Assembly: GCF_004210375.1 (NCBI RefSeq)
Contig: NC_134825.1
Location: forward strand, 67,571,558-67,635,557
Reading direction: 5' to 3'
DNA: 64,000 nt
From: Tachypleus tridentatus
Lineage: Eukaryota; Arthropoda; Merostomata; Xiphosura; Limulidae
A program made the position numbers and the translations under genes. The notes below the pieces were generated by a model. That model was not told the origin of the DNA. It searched no databases and saw nothing but the letters and a program-made list of their open reading frames with translations. Positions 1 to 12,000 of this stretch are shown here, piece by piece. How positions within the stretch are numbered: position 1 is the stretch's first letter; every line of letters starts with the position of its first letter.

Positions 1-2914
1 AGGAACACACCTAAATGTAGATTTTAGTGGTATGTTGAATGCAGCACTGTTTAAAATTAGATGTTTGTGATGGCTAAATACAAAGTTTTTAGTTTCAAAC
101 AAATTAGGATATCAAATTACTAATATTATCAAGTTATATTATAAAATAAGAACCTCATATATTTGTATTTTGCTGAGGTATGGCTTGTGTACCGAGTCAA
201 ACACAGTGGTCCCATTTAACCTCTTTCCTTTTTCAAAAATGGTCCCTTAAATACACTTACTTCAGTATATAACGTGTGAATAACCAATCAACAGCTTAGA
301 ATGTCCCCAGAATGGTTTTCTCAGCTATTTTAATCTGTGAAAAGGCTACCATGTTCATTTGATCCAAGATTTCAAGTGGGTAGGTTGTATCTTTAGTCTG
401 CTTGAAGTTTCTATTTTTGAAAATCTAAATACATCTTAGTTACTAGCTTAATACATTATAGTGGAATTCTGTGGTATCAGTGTAGCTATTTATAATGTTT
501 TGATTATTCATATATGTATAAAATCTAAAATCTACAATCAAAAGATTGTAGCAAGGAGAGAGAATTGTTTGATTTACTTCATGATTTATTGTTTTATATT
601 TTAAGAAAAATGATTGATTTATTTCTAAACAGTAATAATCTGTATACATAGAAATAACATTTAATAATTGAAATGTGACTTTATATTACAATATACTAAT
701 CTACTAAAATACAGCGAAGTTAGGGAAGACTAAAGGTCAGTTTTATATTACTGGATTCTTAACATGAGTGCATGTGCACCACACCAGTGCAAGTTATGTA
801 ATGTTAGCTAGGCACGACTGGAAGGGCAGTATGATAAAAATAATAAATGTGTATATATACATAACATTATGACACTTAAGCCACTTAAACTAATTATTTG
901 TATTTTTGTATTATAATATATAATCATACTAGCTTGAAAAAAAGCATAATTTATATTTCCTAATTTTTTATGATGGTTACAAGGTGGGTCAAGTGACAGA
1001 TCCCCACACAGTTAGCTTTGCACTCAGACTATTTTCACAAACAACCTTTCAGTAAAAATATTTCATTAAGAAATCTAATCTTTTCTGTACAAAATACTTG
1101 ACAACTTTACTAAAAATCTATCAAATTGTGTAAAGATACACGTGCAATGTCAAATGTCATAATGCGAATACTTAATGTATGCAAATGTTTATACGAACTT
1201 GTGCATGTTATACCGAGCCTATTGCAAAAGGGTTAATGGCATTTTTCTTGAATTGTTAAGAGTGTGCAACTTTTGAAGAGAAAAAAAAATGTTCTAAATG
1301 ATAAAATTCTAGGAGAAAATCTACTTATTTTTTAATATCTTCTTGCTATCTAACATCCAACAAAATATCCACATGACTATAGCTTTTAGGATTTTGCAGT
1401 TATCAAACAACAAACAGTATTTTGTGCTAATTCAGTATGTATTAGGTTTAAAAAACAACACAAGATAGTGAAGAATGAAGATAATCACATGGTCAAATAG
1501 GCATAAAAATATTTGTTTATAGAGCATTAAAAATAATGTTTTGACCAGAAGATAACAAACATCAGTGATTAAACAGAACATTTGCTTGATGAAAACATAA
1601 TTAAGTCAAAATGTATTTGCCACATTGAGCACATCTAATTTAACATAACATCATTGCATTTCCAAAATGCAGATGTAACATGACTTTCAGGCTCAAATTA
1701 TCAATTGTTTATGTAATGTAACATGAAAAACATTTTACTGCTTTAAGCATCATAATAAAAAAGAAAAGAGGGAGAGACTTGGATGTATGTCCAAATGTCA
1801 CAGTAGATTGTTAACAAGGAAACAAAGAGTGAATTAGTCTTTTGTTAAGCCACACACTTCATTTGAGAATTTAAACATTGTTGACACTGTAAACTACTGT
1901 TAGCTGTTTAGTATCTGGGTGTCCTTATTATGTGTTTGTTACTGGGTTTTTGATACAGAAAGTATGCTGAAGTCTTAAAATGTTTGTTGCCATGTGCTCC
2001 TCAGATGGGTCATAACCAACTTTTAGTTACGGACAGTAACTTCTGATTTGTTTTTTGAATAATAAAGGATAAAACAGTGCTTGTCTTACAGACAAATTAT
2101 AACAGTAAAACTTGCTGTCCTGGATTTCTGGTCTTGTAGCATAAAATGGAATGCATGGAAAAGTAGATTTGTTGTTTAAAAAAAGGTTTGACAAAAAAAT
2201 TGTTTAAACACAGCAGTAAATATACCTTCTTCATTTTAGGTATACTGCTATTAAGAAGCTAGATTTTGTATCATAATAATTAGTATAGGTTATAGTTTGG
2301 TTTAAAAAATATGTTGAAGTCTTAACATATTAATGTTAAAAAAAAGTTGGATTGGCACAAAGGTTGGAATTACTGCTACTGCTGGCAGTAATGTGTTAGA
2401 AACATGAAAAATAAAAGAATTAGGTATGTAATCTTAGAAATCTAGCCTGTGATGAGTAATAAAAACATTTTGTTAAAAAACAAATTTTTCCCCCTACCTT
2501 AACACTCTTACTTTGTATGTAAATACAAGGAGTTAATCGGAGGTAAAATGTGAAAACATGCCTTTAGAGTTATCTATATGTTTCTGGAAAATAATGAATT
2601 ATAAAGTTGTAAAACTAGCAGTTAACCTAATGAAATTATTTAGAAATGTCTGTAAACTGTAGCAAAGGTTAAGAAATACAGTATGCACGTACTAAACAAT
2701 GGTCAGCATTGAGTAGTTTAAGTTGTTTTATACAGGTTGGTTATATTTTTATATAAATATCAGAAAAGTATTTTTACCATTAAATTTACTCCAAAGGGCA
2801 CTTAGTGTCTATTAACAGGTGTTTACAATGGTAAAGTGTTAATCATGAAAAGGCTGAATCAATGATATAACTTAGACCATACAGGAATCAAAAGAAGTCT
2901 TTGTATTTCCTCAG
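1..2914 (+). other. Intron (or upstream intronic sequence) of the Y-box gene
   Basis: AT-rich sequence with no convincing exon, ending in the acceptor 'tttcctcag' before the first Y-box exon seen here. I see no transposon protein similarity and no SINE. The cold-shock-domain exons that must precede base 2915 are not in this stretch, so it is read as intron. Short reading frames here have no recognisable protein features. Confidence 0.7.
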
Positions 2915-3046
2915 GGAAATGAAGCTGCTAATGTAACTGGACCTGATGGTGCACCTGTAGAAGGAAGCAAGTATGCTCCTGATAAAAGGCGGTTTTATGG
3001 TCGATTTCCTAATCGTCGTGGTTTTGGGAGGAGGCCACCACCAATG
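2915..3046 (+). CDS. YBX1: Y-box gene exon A (linker after the cold-shock domain)
   Basis: 44 codons, phase 0 to phase 0. It encodes the [18 protein letters not shown] linker and the first Arg/Phe-rich patch ([20 protein letters not shown]). Acceptor is 'ttcctcag', donor 'gtaaac'. The junction with the cold-shock domain is the conserved landmark that identifies the gene. Confidence 0.93.
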
Positions 3047-6000
3047 GTAAACGTGTCCTAGACTTTGTTTTAAGTGGCTTAGAACATGAGATTAATGTTG
3101 TTTTTAATCACGACTATAGGAGACATTCATTAAAAGATGCATTTTACTGTATAAAAATTTACAAAATGGGAAAGAATTTTAGTGCTGATATATGTGCAAT
3201 TTTTTACAAAATGTTTTAGGTTCACAATTTAATTTTGTTTATTTTATGTTTCATAGCTTAATGAGTAGTTTTTGGAGGAGTCTTCATACAATATTTAGGA
3301 GTAGTGTACTTAGATAAATGATAGTATTGTCAATAATTACAGAATAAAGTGGTTTGCCAAGTAATAACTTGACTACTTTGTCACACAGAGAAATCTATCA
3401 AATTCTTGAAAGTAATAAACCAGATTGAAGGTACATTTTTAAATTATCCACTTGTTTTGTAAGTTTAGCCTTGAGGAAAAATAAAAACTTTTCTGTCTTT
3501 TATCTAGTGCATTAAGTATAAAAATAAAAATACAAGATAAAAGTAGTGAAAAGAAACTGTGGATGTTTAAAATAAAGGGTGTTTTAATCCTTTTAAAAAT
3601 ATCAAACTACTCTTAAATATTTAAAAATTTTAACAGGAAATCAAGTGTTATAGGAATCTTTCTACATGAAGATAGAAACATTTGTAATTATATGTGGTTT
3701 TAGTAGTTACTGATTTAAGTGACTGAATTGTACAAAGTAGCATTTTGCATTGTGATGTTGATATATTTATTTCCTAAAAGAAAGTGGGAACGTATAAATG
3801 AATTTGATACAAATTGTTTTCTATAGCAACGTTCTAGTGAGAATGAAGAACAGGATGATGAAGGAGGTGAGGAGAATGTTAAACCTCAACGTAGAAGGCA
3901 GAGACCAAGATTTTATGCCAGGTACTTTCGACGACCTCGTGGTCCCCCTCGTGGGAATCGACAAAATCAGTATAATGAGGTAAAAAATTGTTTAAAGTGG
4001 GCTCTACCAATACTTCCTATAATAAGTGAGAATATGATATAAGTATTAAATAACTTTAAGCCATTTTATTATTATCTTGTGCAATTAATTCCTTTGCTGT
4101 TGGGATTTGCTCCAATTTTTTTTTACATTATCCTTCCTCCTTATGTACCTGTGGTCTTTGTCAGGCTACCTTTCTTCATTTGGAAATTTTTGGTGATATT
4201 TGTTTTATCACTGGAGACCTGGGATGAAATGCACATCTTTACTTCCTCTCATTATCTTGTGTTGTCTTTTTTCCTTTCTTGACATTGTTCTTTGATGCTT
4301 GTTCCTCATCTGGATTTGTCTACCCCTACTTTTCCCATTCCAGGTTTCATCTGTTTTTCTTGTCTTCCCCTTACTTGATATCCTGTTCATTGCTCTTCTT
4401 GTCAGTGGGTTTTCTGTCAAGTTCAGCCCTATGGGTATCTGTCTCTTCCTTCACACTAGCTGTTGGTCTCAGTTTCTGTTGAGAGTTGTTTTTCATATCC
4501 TCTTCCATTATTTCCCCACTTTTCTCCTCCATGCTGACCATGTCTGTGATCTCTTCTTAACCCATTTGTAACAAGGATCTTTGCTTCATATCTTCATGGC
4601 CTGGCATTGTCATTCCTTTTTTAAGATAACTAGCTTCTATTGGGCCATTCTCAGGAGGTATCCTCTTCTCACACCTTCCTGGAGTGGCTTGTTGAGACAC
4701 TCAAGTCCTTTCTCATGTCTGCTCAATAATTAGTACACCTGGATATTTCTTTATCTTTTGTTTCAGCTAAGGTCAACCTTTTGTCTTTATCTAAGAGCTG
4801 TGGAGTATGTAATCAATAGGAATTACACTTTTTCTTCTTATCCTATGTAAGGGGTTCTTTTCCTTTGGAGGACTGACTACTTTGGAACACCTCAGTGATG
4901 TCGAGAAAACCCACTTGGACATAAATATATATGTAAAAATGGCTCATTTGGGTAAAATATTTTATCAACCCAAACGAGTCGTTTTTACATATATATTTGG
5001 AACACCTCATTCTTTTGCTGTGTACACACATGCATTTCCTCCTGTAAACCTTGCATATCCAGTAGTTCCCAGGTTCCATTTTCCTTAATTGTTAACCTTC
5101 TCTACCCATGGAATTGTCATTATGGTTCGACTGTACCAATATTGCTACTGACATTCTCTTTCCAATAGCGAATCTCCATCTCCTCATTTATATTTTACTT
5201 GGGTTGAAATGCATTTCTGAACTATTGGGAGTTGAACAAAGCGAGTGTTCACTCCATATGAACATGCGTGAATCACTTGCTTTACATTAGGCATGTTCAC
5301 ATATCCTGCCCCTTCTGGTGATTCGATTGATTATGATCTATTCTGACATTTCCATGGTCATTTCTTTACTTTTGGGCATTGGACCTACATTTCTGGGCTC
5401 AGTTACATTGAGTTTATTATTTTGTTCATCATGTATCAGGAGCTGTGAACCTTGTGATGGAATGCCTGTTTTGGCCAGACTGCATTCTACCCATAAAATA
5501 GTCTCCAACTTTCATAGGGTTTTCTCTGGGTTGAATATGCCCCTCATAGATACTTTTTCCATCCTTCTTGACTCCAGGTTTTTTTACTTCTAGCGACATT
5601 CTTTTCATCATTCAGCTCCAGCTGTCAATGCTGCCAGCCAGAACTGGTTTTACTTTTCTCTCTGTGTCTATCATACTTTTCACCTACCCCCTTTGGTCCT
5701 TTCCTTTATGTGACACTTCTTGAATCCTACTGTGGTGTCTCTTTGGCCAACTCCATTTATGATTCTTCTGCTTCTTTATTTGGTGTTCCACACTCTCAAG
5801 AGTTATGTCTTTCATCATTGAACCATCTGTCACTCCTTTCCTCCTATTTACTACATTTCTACTTTATTTCATTGGATATTCAACCATGATTTGCTGGTTA
5901 TTAATTAGGTGGCATAATTTACTACATTTCGTCTTTCATGGTATCACAGAGTGTTTTCTTTTCCTATCCTCTCTGGTCCATTCTGCTTCTCCTCCCTTTG

Positions 6001-9000
6001 CTGACCTCCTTACTCAACTTCTATGCCTTGCTGGGTCTTTAATGTTTTTTTGCATGTTCTCACATATGCCTTGCTTGTAGGTAGATGTACAAAGTATTTC
6101 TGTGTATGGAGGAATGTATCAGAAATACCAGGTCGTCCTTTAAGTAATGTCCGATTTTAGGTCCAGAAAAAGAGGAAAGATTTCAAACGTTTTTAATATT
6201 ATTTAATCAATAATGTATGTTTCATTATTAATAGTTACTTCCTGCCAACGATTCAGAAGCTTCTGAATGTCACTTTTATAAAAGTCTTGGGGTTTGGAGG
6301 AAAAGAATGTAGAGAGGGTAGTTTTGACATCTTCATGTGTTCCTAGGTCTTTTCTATTAAGATAGTTCTACAAACTTTGAAATAGATGATAATCAGATGG
6401 GTCAAGGTCTGAAGAATAAGGAGGATGTGGAAGTTTTTCCGAGTCTAGCTCTTCAATCTTTACACGTGTGATCCTTGCTGTATGGGGCCGTGCATTATCC
6501 TGGTATAACACAACACCTTTACGATTGATCAAAGCAGGCCTCTTTTCTTTCAGTGCAACATTCAAGCGCTCTAACTGTTGACAGTAGAAGTTCGATGTAA
6601 TCATTACATTGAGTAGCAGTGACTCAAAGTGGATCATACCAATAATATCCCACCAAATGCTTAACAAGACTTTCCTAGGGTGGAGGTCCATTTTGGGCTG
6701 TGCTTTAGCTAGCTTAACTGCACTGAAACATTGTCTGTGGCACTTAACATTTTTATAATATATCAATTTTTTTATTTCCAGTCACTAACCTGTCCAAAAA
6801 AGGTGAGTTACATTCACAAGAGTGCAGAGAAGTGCAAATGTTCAATCTTGCTCTAAGGTTTGCTTCTATCAAATTATGAGGAACCCATTTTCCAAGTTTT
6901 GACACCTTTCCAAGCTGTTGCAGATAATGGTGAACTGTTGAATTAAGCTTCTGTGCTGGTTCTTCACTGTTAAAGCACAATCTTCATCAAGTGCAGCCAG
7001 CAGCAAGTTATCATTAAACTCAACAGGACGACCTGAATGTGGCATATCACTTAAGCTGTAGTCATCTGATCTGAACTTCTGAAACTACCTTCAACATCTT
7101 TCATTGAGAGACTCCGCACCATAAACACCTTGAATGTTTCGTGTAGTTTCTACTGCATTATTGCCTTTTTTAAACTCATAAAGCGTTATATGTTTAATGT
7201 GCTCCTCAGACACATCCATCTTCATAAGGGTTTATTTGATTAATGATCTGAAAAAGTGGAGTTGGGTTAGTTTCTTTTATACATGTCCTACTACATATTT
7301 TAGACATTAAAGCTTTCTACAAAGACAGAAATGATAATGCACTTTCTATATTAAATTTTTGGACATCACTTACAGGATGACCTAATACATTTTGAGATGA
7401 AGAAAATGTTACCTTTTCTTTTTAGTAGAGCAATAATTAATTTCATATTGACTGAATAAATTCAAAATATTCTTAATATTGCATGAAAATGAAATACACT
7501 ACAGTTATAAATTATTTATGACTATATTTCTTTATTAACATCTAATAACAATTTTAACTATTGGAATCAGACATGACTCCAACATCAATAATGGAAGCTA
7601 AAATAGGGTAAACACACTTCTTCAACAAAAAATGAAAAACTGAAAGGATTAAAAACATACAGTTTTTAAAATGTTTCAGCAAAGCTAAATTTGTTAGTAA
7701 TAAATAAAACAAAAGACTGATGAAGACAACTTGACAGGTAAGTTGTGGTTTTTTTATATACATATAAAACAGGGAAGACAACAACAACAAACTGATGAAG
7801 AAAACAGTGGGGAAGGAAGTCCTCATCAGGGACATCAATGGGAAAAGGGCCAATTTTCAAGAAGACGTCCTCGTCGTTTTTATCCCCGCAATTCCTACTA
7901 TGGAAGACCTAGGCGTGCTCGTAGCAATACAGAAGAAAGCCAGACTGGTGGTGATGTAAAAGTAATTTACTTTTTTATTTTGATATCTGAAGGTAAAATT
8001 ATTTTAAATTTTATTTTTTGTGATCTCCAGGAAGATGCAGCTTTTATAGCTGAACAATGGATACCTGTGACTTAAGTTTTTGATTAGATTTATTGGAGGA
8101 AGGATCATTGAAGATTAACATCTGGTTAGCTTCAGTTTTTTTTTAGTTCTTCAGAAAGTTTTTTTTAAAACAAAATGAATATACTCATTTGTGATAAGAT
8201 TAACCCTGTTGACTCCAGTACCTGTGCAATTCAATTGTTATTTTTGCACTAACTGTTATTAAGAATTTGTAAAAAATATTTCTGATATTTTTTGCACCTT
8301 AAGCATTGAAATAATGCATTTTGCACATGATAAAATGAATTTTAAAGTTATATTTATTAATATATTATTAAGAAATAAATTCAAACATTTCTTGTTGTGT
8401 AGTGGATCAACAATAAGTGTGGAGGCTTTCTGTGGTAGAAATTTGGTTTCGATACTTGTGGTGAAAAGAGCACGGATAGCCCATTGTGTAGTTTTGCACT
8501 TAACAACAACTAAGCCAAACATCAAGCTTTGCAGCATCTTTTTGTGAATTATAAAACATGTATTTATAATTTCTTGTGCATTTCTGTTGTCCCAGAGTTT
8601 AGAAGAGAACATTGCTTTTCAAGACAAATGATGTGCTTTTGGACTTTTTTAAAAATTGAGATATGATCTAAAAGTTGCAATATAAGTGTTGAAAGCTAGC
8701 AGTCTTTTAGAAACCATTAAATCTAAAAGTTTTTATAAAGATCAAATTAACTTCAGATGCTGTTTTTTCCTACACTCTTCTTACATTGTCCTTTATGGCT
8801 CAAATTCAGACAAATGTGGGGAAGAAAAATCACATTTAAACATTATAAGAAATGTTTTTTTTTTAAACTCTACACTTAACATTTTCTATACTTCTTGTAA
8901 GATAATGGATTTTTTCTTGGTTTGGCACCATGTACGGTTTAGAATATCTGTTTATAATGGATGTAAGATATAAACACTGAAAGTGTAAATATCTGTTGAC

Positions 9001-12000
9001 ATTTTATGCCACATACACTTGCTTGAATCTTAGGTATAACATGATTGATTCATCACAGTAATTGATGTTTAACACTTTCCTGATCGTTTAAGACCTTTAG
9101 TGTAGGTAGAGGTTACTAAAAAAAAAAACTTTTAGAGGTACTCTAATAAAACTTGGTTGTGCTATCTATAAAGGAAAGTCCAAGGCTTGGTTGATATTAA
9201 AACACATTTTCTCACAGAAAATGTTAAGAAGTGAAAAAATAGAGAGAATAACAGAATTTTTAATTTTTGTAAAATACTAGTCCTAACATTTAAATGATAC
9301 AGATACAGTACTTTTAGAGAAACACAATTTTAACTGTGACAGTATAAAGCTGTTAGAGTTAAAACTATCATTTGCATATCATAATGGTATCAAAAGCAAG
9401 TATTAGAATTATCCTTATGATAGAATCAGATTTCTCAATAATTGCTAATAGATATGAGCAGTAGAATTATTAAGGTGATATTATTAGAAAGCAAAGTTTG
9501 GCAGTGAAGCCAACAATAAGTGGGAGGAAATATTTTTGTAATTTGAAGTCTTTATTTAAGTAATGTGTTATTGCTTCAAAAGATAAAAAGGGGAGGATTC
9601 AAAACTTGTACGCTTTGCATAGTCGGGTGGTTAAGGTGCTTGACTCATAATCCAATGGTCATGGGTTCGAATCCCCATCACACCAAACATGTTGCCCTTT
9701 CAGCCATGGAGGCATTATAATGTGATGGTCAGTCCAACTTTTCATTGGTGAAAGAGTAACCCAAGAGTTTGCAGTGGGTAGTGATGACTAGCTGCCTTCT
9801 CTCTGGTCTTACACTGCTAAATTAGGGACTGCTAGTCCAGATAGCTCTCATGTAGCTTTATGTGAAATTCTGAAACAAATAAACAAAACTTGTAGTTTTG
9901 AGCTGTGTTTTTAATTGAAAAAATAACATCTTTAATTAGTTTTGAATTTCAACAATGCTTATTTAATATTTTGAAGAAATATATCTTAGTAACTATCATG
10001 ATGCAAAACACTGTTGTGAACCAAATTGTATGAATTTATTTTTTTTTAATTTGAAACATTTTGTTTAGAGCTAAATAGGGAACCTTTTCAAAAATTTTGG
10101 AAAAGCACAAGAATGCAACAAATATACAGAATTGACTAATTTTTAGAATATTGGTCATTTTCTAGTATGAAAAAGGTTTGTGTTTATTTTGAATATTAAC
10201 GGGCTTCACACCAAAATGTATTTAGTGTCTAGACCATTACTGTGTCTTTTGTATCTATGCCAGTCAGTCTAATGAGCCATAGTATTAGAGAAAGACTTTG
10301 GTAATATTTATTACAGCAGATGTAGTTGATTTACCTGTTATAACATTTACTTGCCCATATACTTCACCTTTATTTATAGCACTTAAGGACAAACTGCTTA
10401 GTATATTTTATTCAATATACTCTCAATGTAACTCTTACTTTGAAAATTTCTTGTATTGTTGAAGGAAATTTTGACGATAAGCAGATAAATTTTAATGTTT
10501 TATTTTTTTTTCATGATTTAGGATTTATTATGCACTTAAAACGTATTAGAGTGACATTTACTTGATATAAAAATTAACATTTATATTTTTTCAGTTTGTG
10601 AATTTTTTTCATATGGTTTGTTAGGAAAGAAGGTTCATTTCATTATCTCAACAGGAGGACCAGAATGTTGTATGGTAAAAAAAAAAAAATCAACCTTTTT
10701 TCTTTGGATAAAACATCAGTAAAAAAAAGTAATAACTGGATGTTTATATGAATTTGATGGATTTTTAAATACTTATTGGAGGAACTAATACATTTTTGAG
10801 AAGTGCACATTCCTGAAGCATCAAGTGTACATCAACTTGACCAGATATTAATGGTAATATAGCTATAGATATTTTTCTTTGCTCATGAAATATACGGAAT
10901 TCAGATACATGCACTTCAAGTACATATACAGTGCCTTGCAAAAGTATTTATCTCCCTGCAAATTTTCCAACTCTTGGTGCCATCTGAACTTCCAATTATG
11001 AAACTTTCAAATAGGACATTATATTTAGAACCTATACAACCCATTCAAAACCAAGAAAGCTATAAAAAAATACTGATATTATGTAAATAAGTTGCTTGTA
11101 AACAAAATTTGAATATTCTCAATTGCATAAGTGTTCATCCCCTTTGCTGTGATTATCTTAAATCAGTTCAGTTTTAAAGGGTAGTTTGGAAGGTCATGAA
11201 ATTGGTGTAACAGTTTGTCTGTGCAATCAGAGTGATTTGACTTACTTTCAGAGTAAATGCATTTGCTTAAACCACATCTTGCATAGTGATATGATGAACC
11301 AAATGTGAAGACCAAGGAGTTTTTCAACAAGACAAGGATAATGTGGTAGAGAAGCACTGATCAGGAAAAGGTTACAAGAAAATTTCAAAGTTTTTGATTA
11401 TCCATTTGGGTATGGTAAAGTCAATTTATTAAGAAGTGAAATCTGCTTCATACCACCTAGTCACTACTTAGATCAGGGTGCTCTTCCAAACTAAGCAGCC
11501 AAATAAGTAGGAAGTTGGTTAGGTATGCTTACTGTGTAGCCAACAGTGACTTTGAAAGATATGCATAGTTCCATGTCATAGATAAAAGAAATACATCTGC
11601 AATAGTCTAGTCCCTACACAAAGCTGGTCTGTATGGACAAATGGCAAGAAAGAAGCCATTACTAAAAAGAATAATCTTAAATCTCATATGAATATTGCAA
11701 CAAAATGTAAATGATATTACAACCATGTGACAGAAGGTTTTTGTGTTCAGACAAAATAAAAATTGAGCTTTATGTTTTGATTTAGACCATAAAGCTATAC
11801 AGTTATGATGGTGTTGACTGAATTATGTGCTGTGTTGGTGGCAGGATCATATTATGGGGATGGTTCTTATCAATAGAGACTAGGGAGCTCATCAAAAAAG
11901 AGGAGAAATGGATTGTGCAATAAACAGGCAAATCGTACAGCAGTGTTTCCCAAAGCAGGAGCCATGGCCCATCTGGAGACTGTGAAACATATTCTGAGGG

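Noticed and set aside
4079-6080. Several hydrophobic open frames on + (about 60-91 codons)
   Set aside because: They are by-products of pyrimidine-rich sequence (Phe/Leu/Ser runs), lack conserved motifs and splice context, and overlap an inserted foldback element.
8259-8973. Open frames on both strands after the possible Y-box short exon
   Set aside because: Low-complexity intronic sequence with no family similarity; better read as intron or an alternative 3' UTR.
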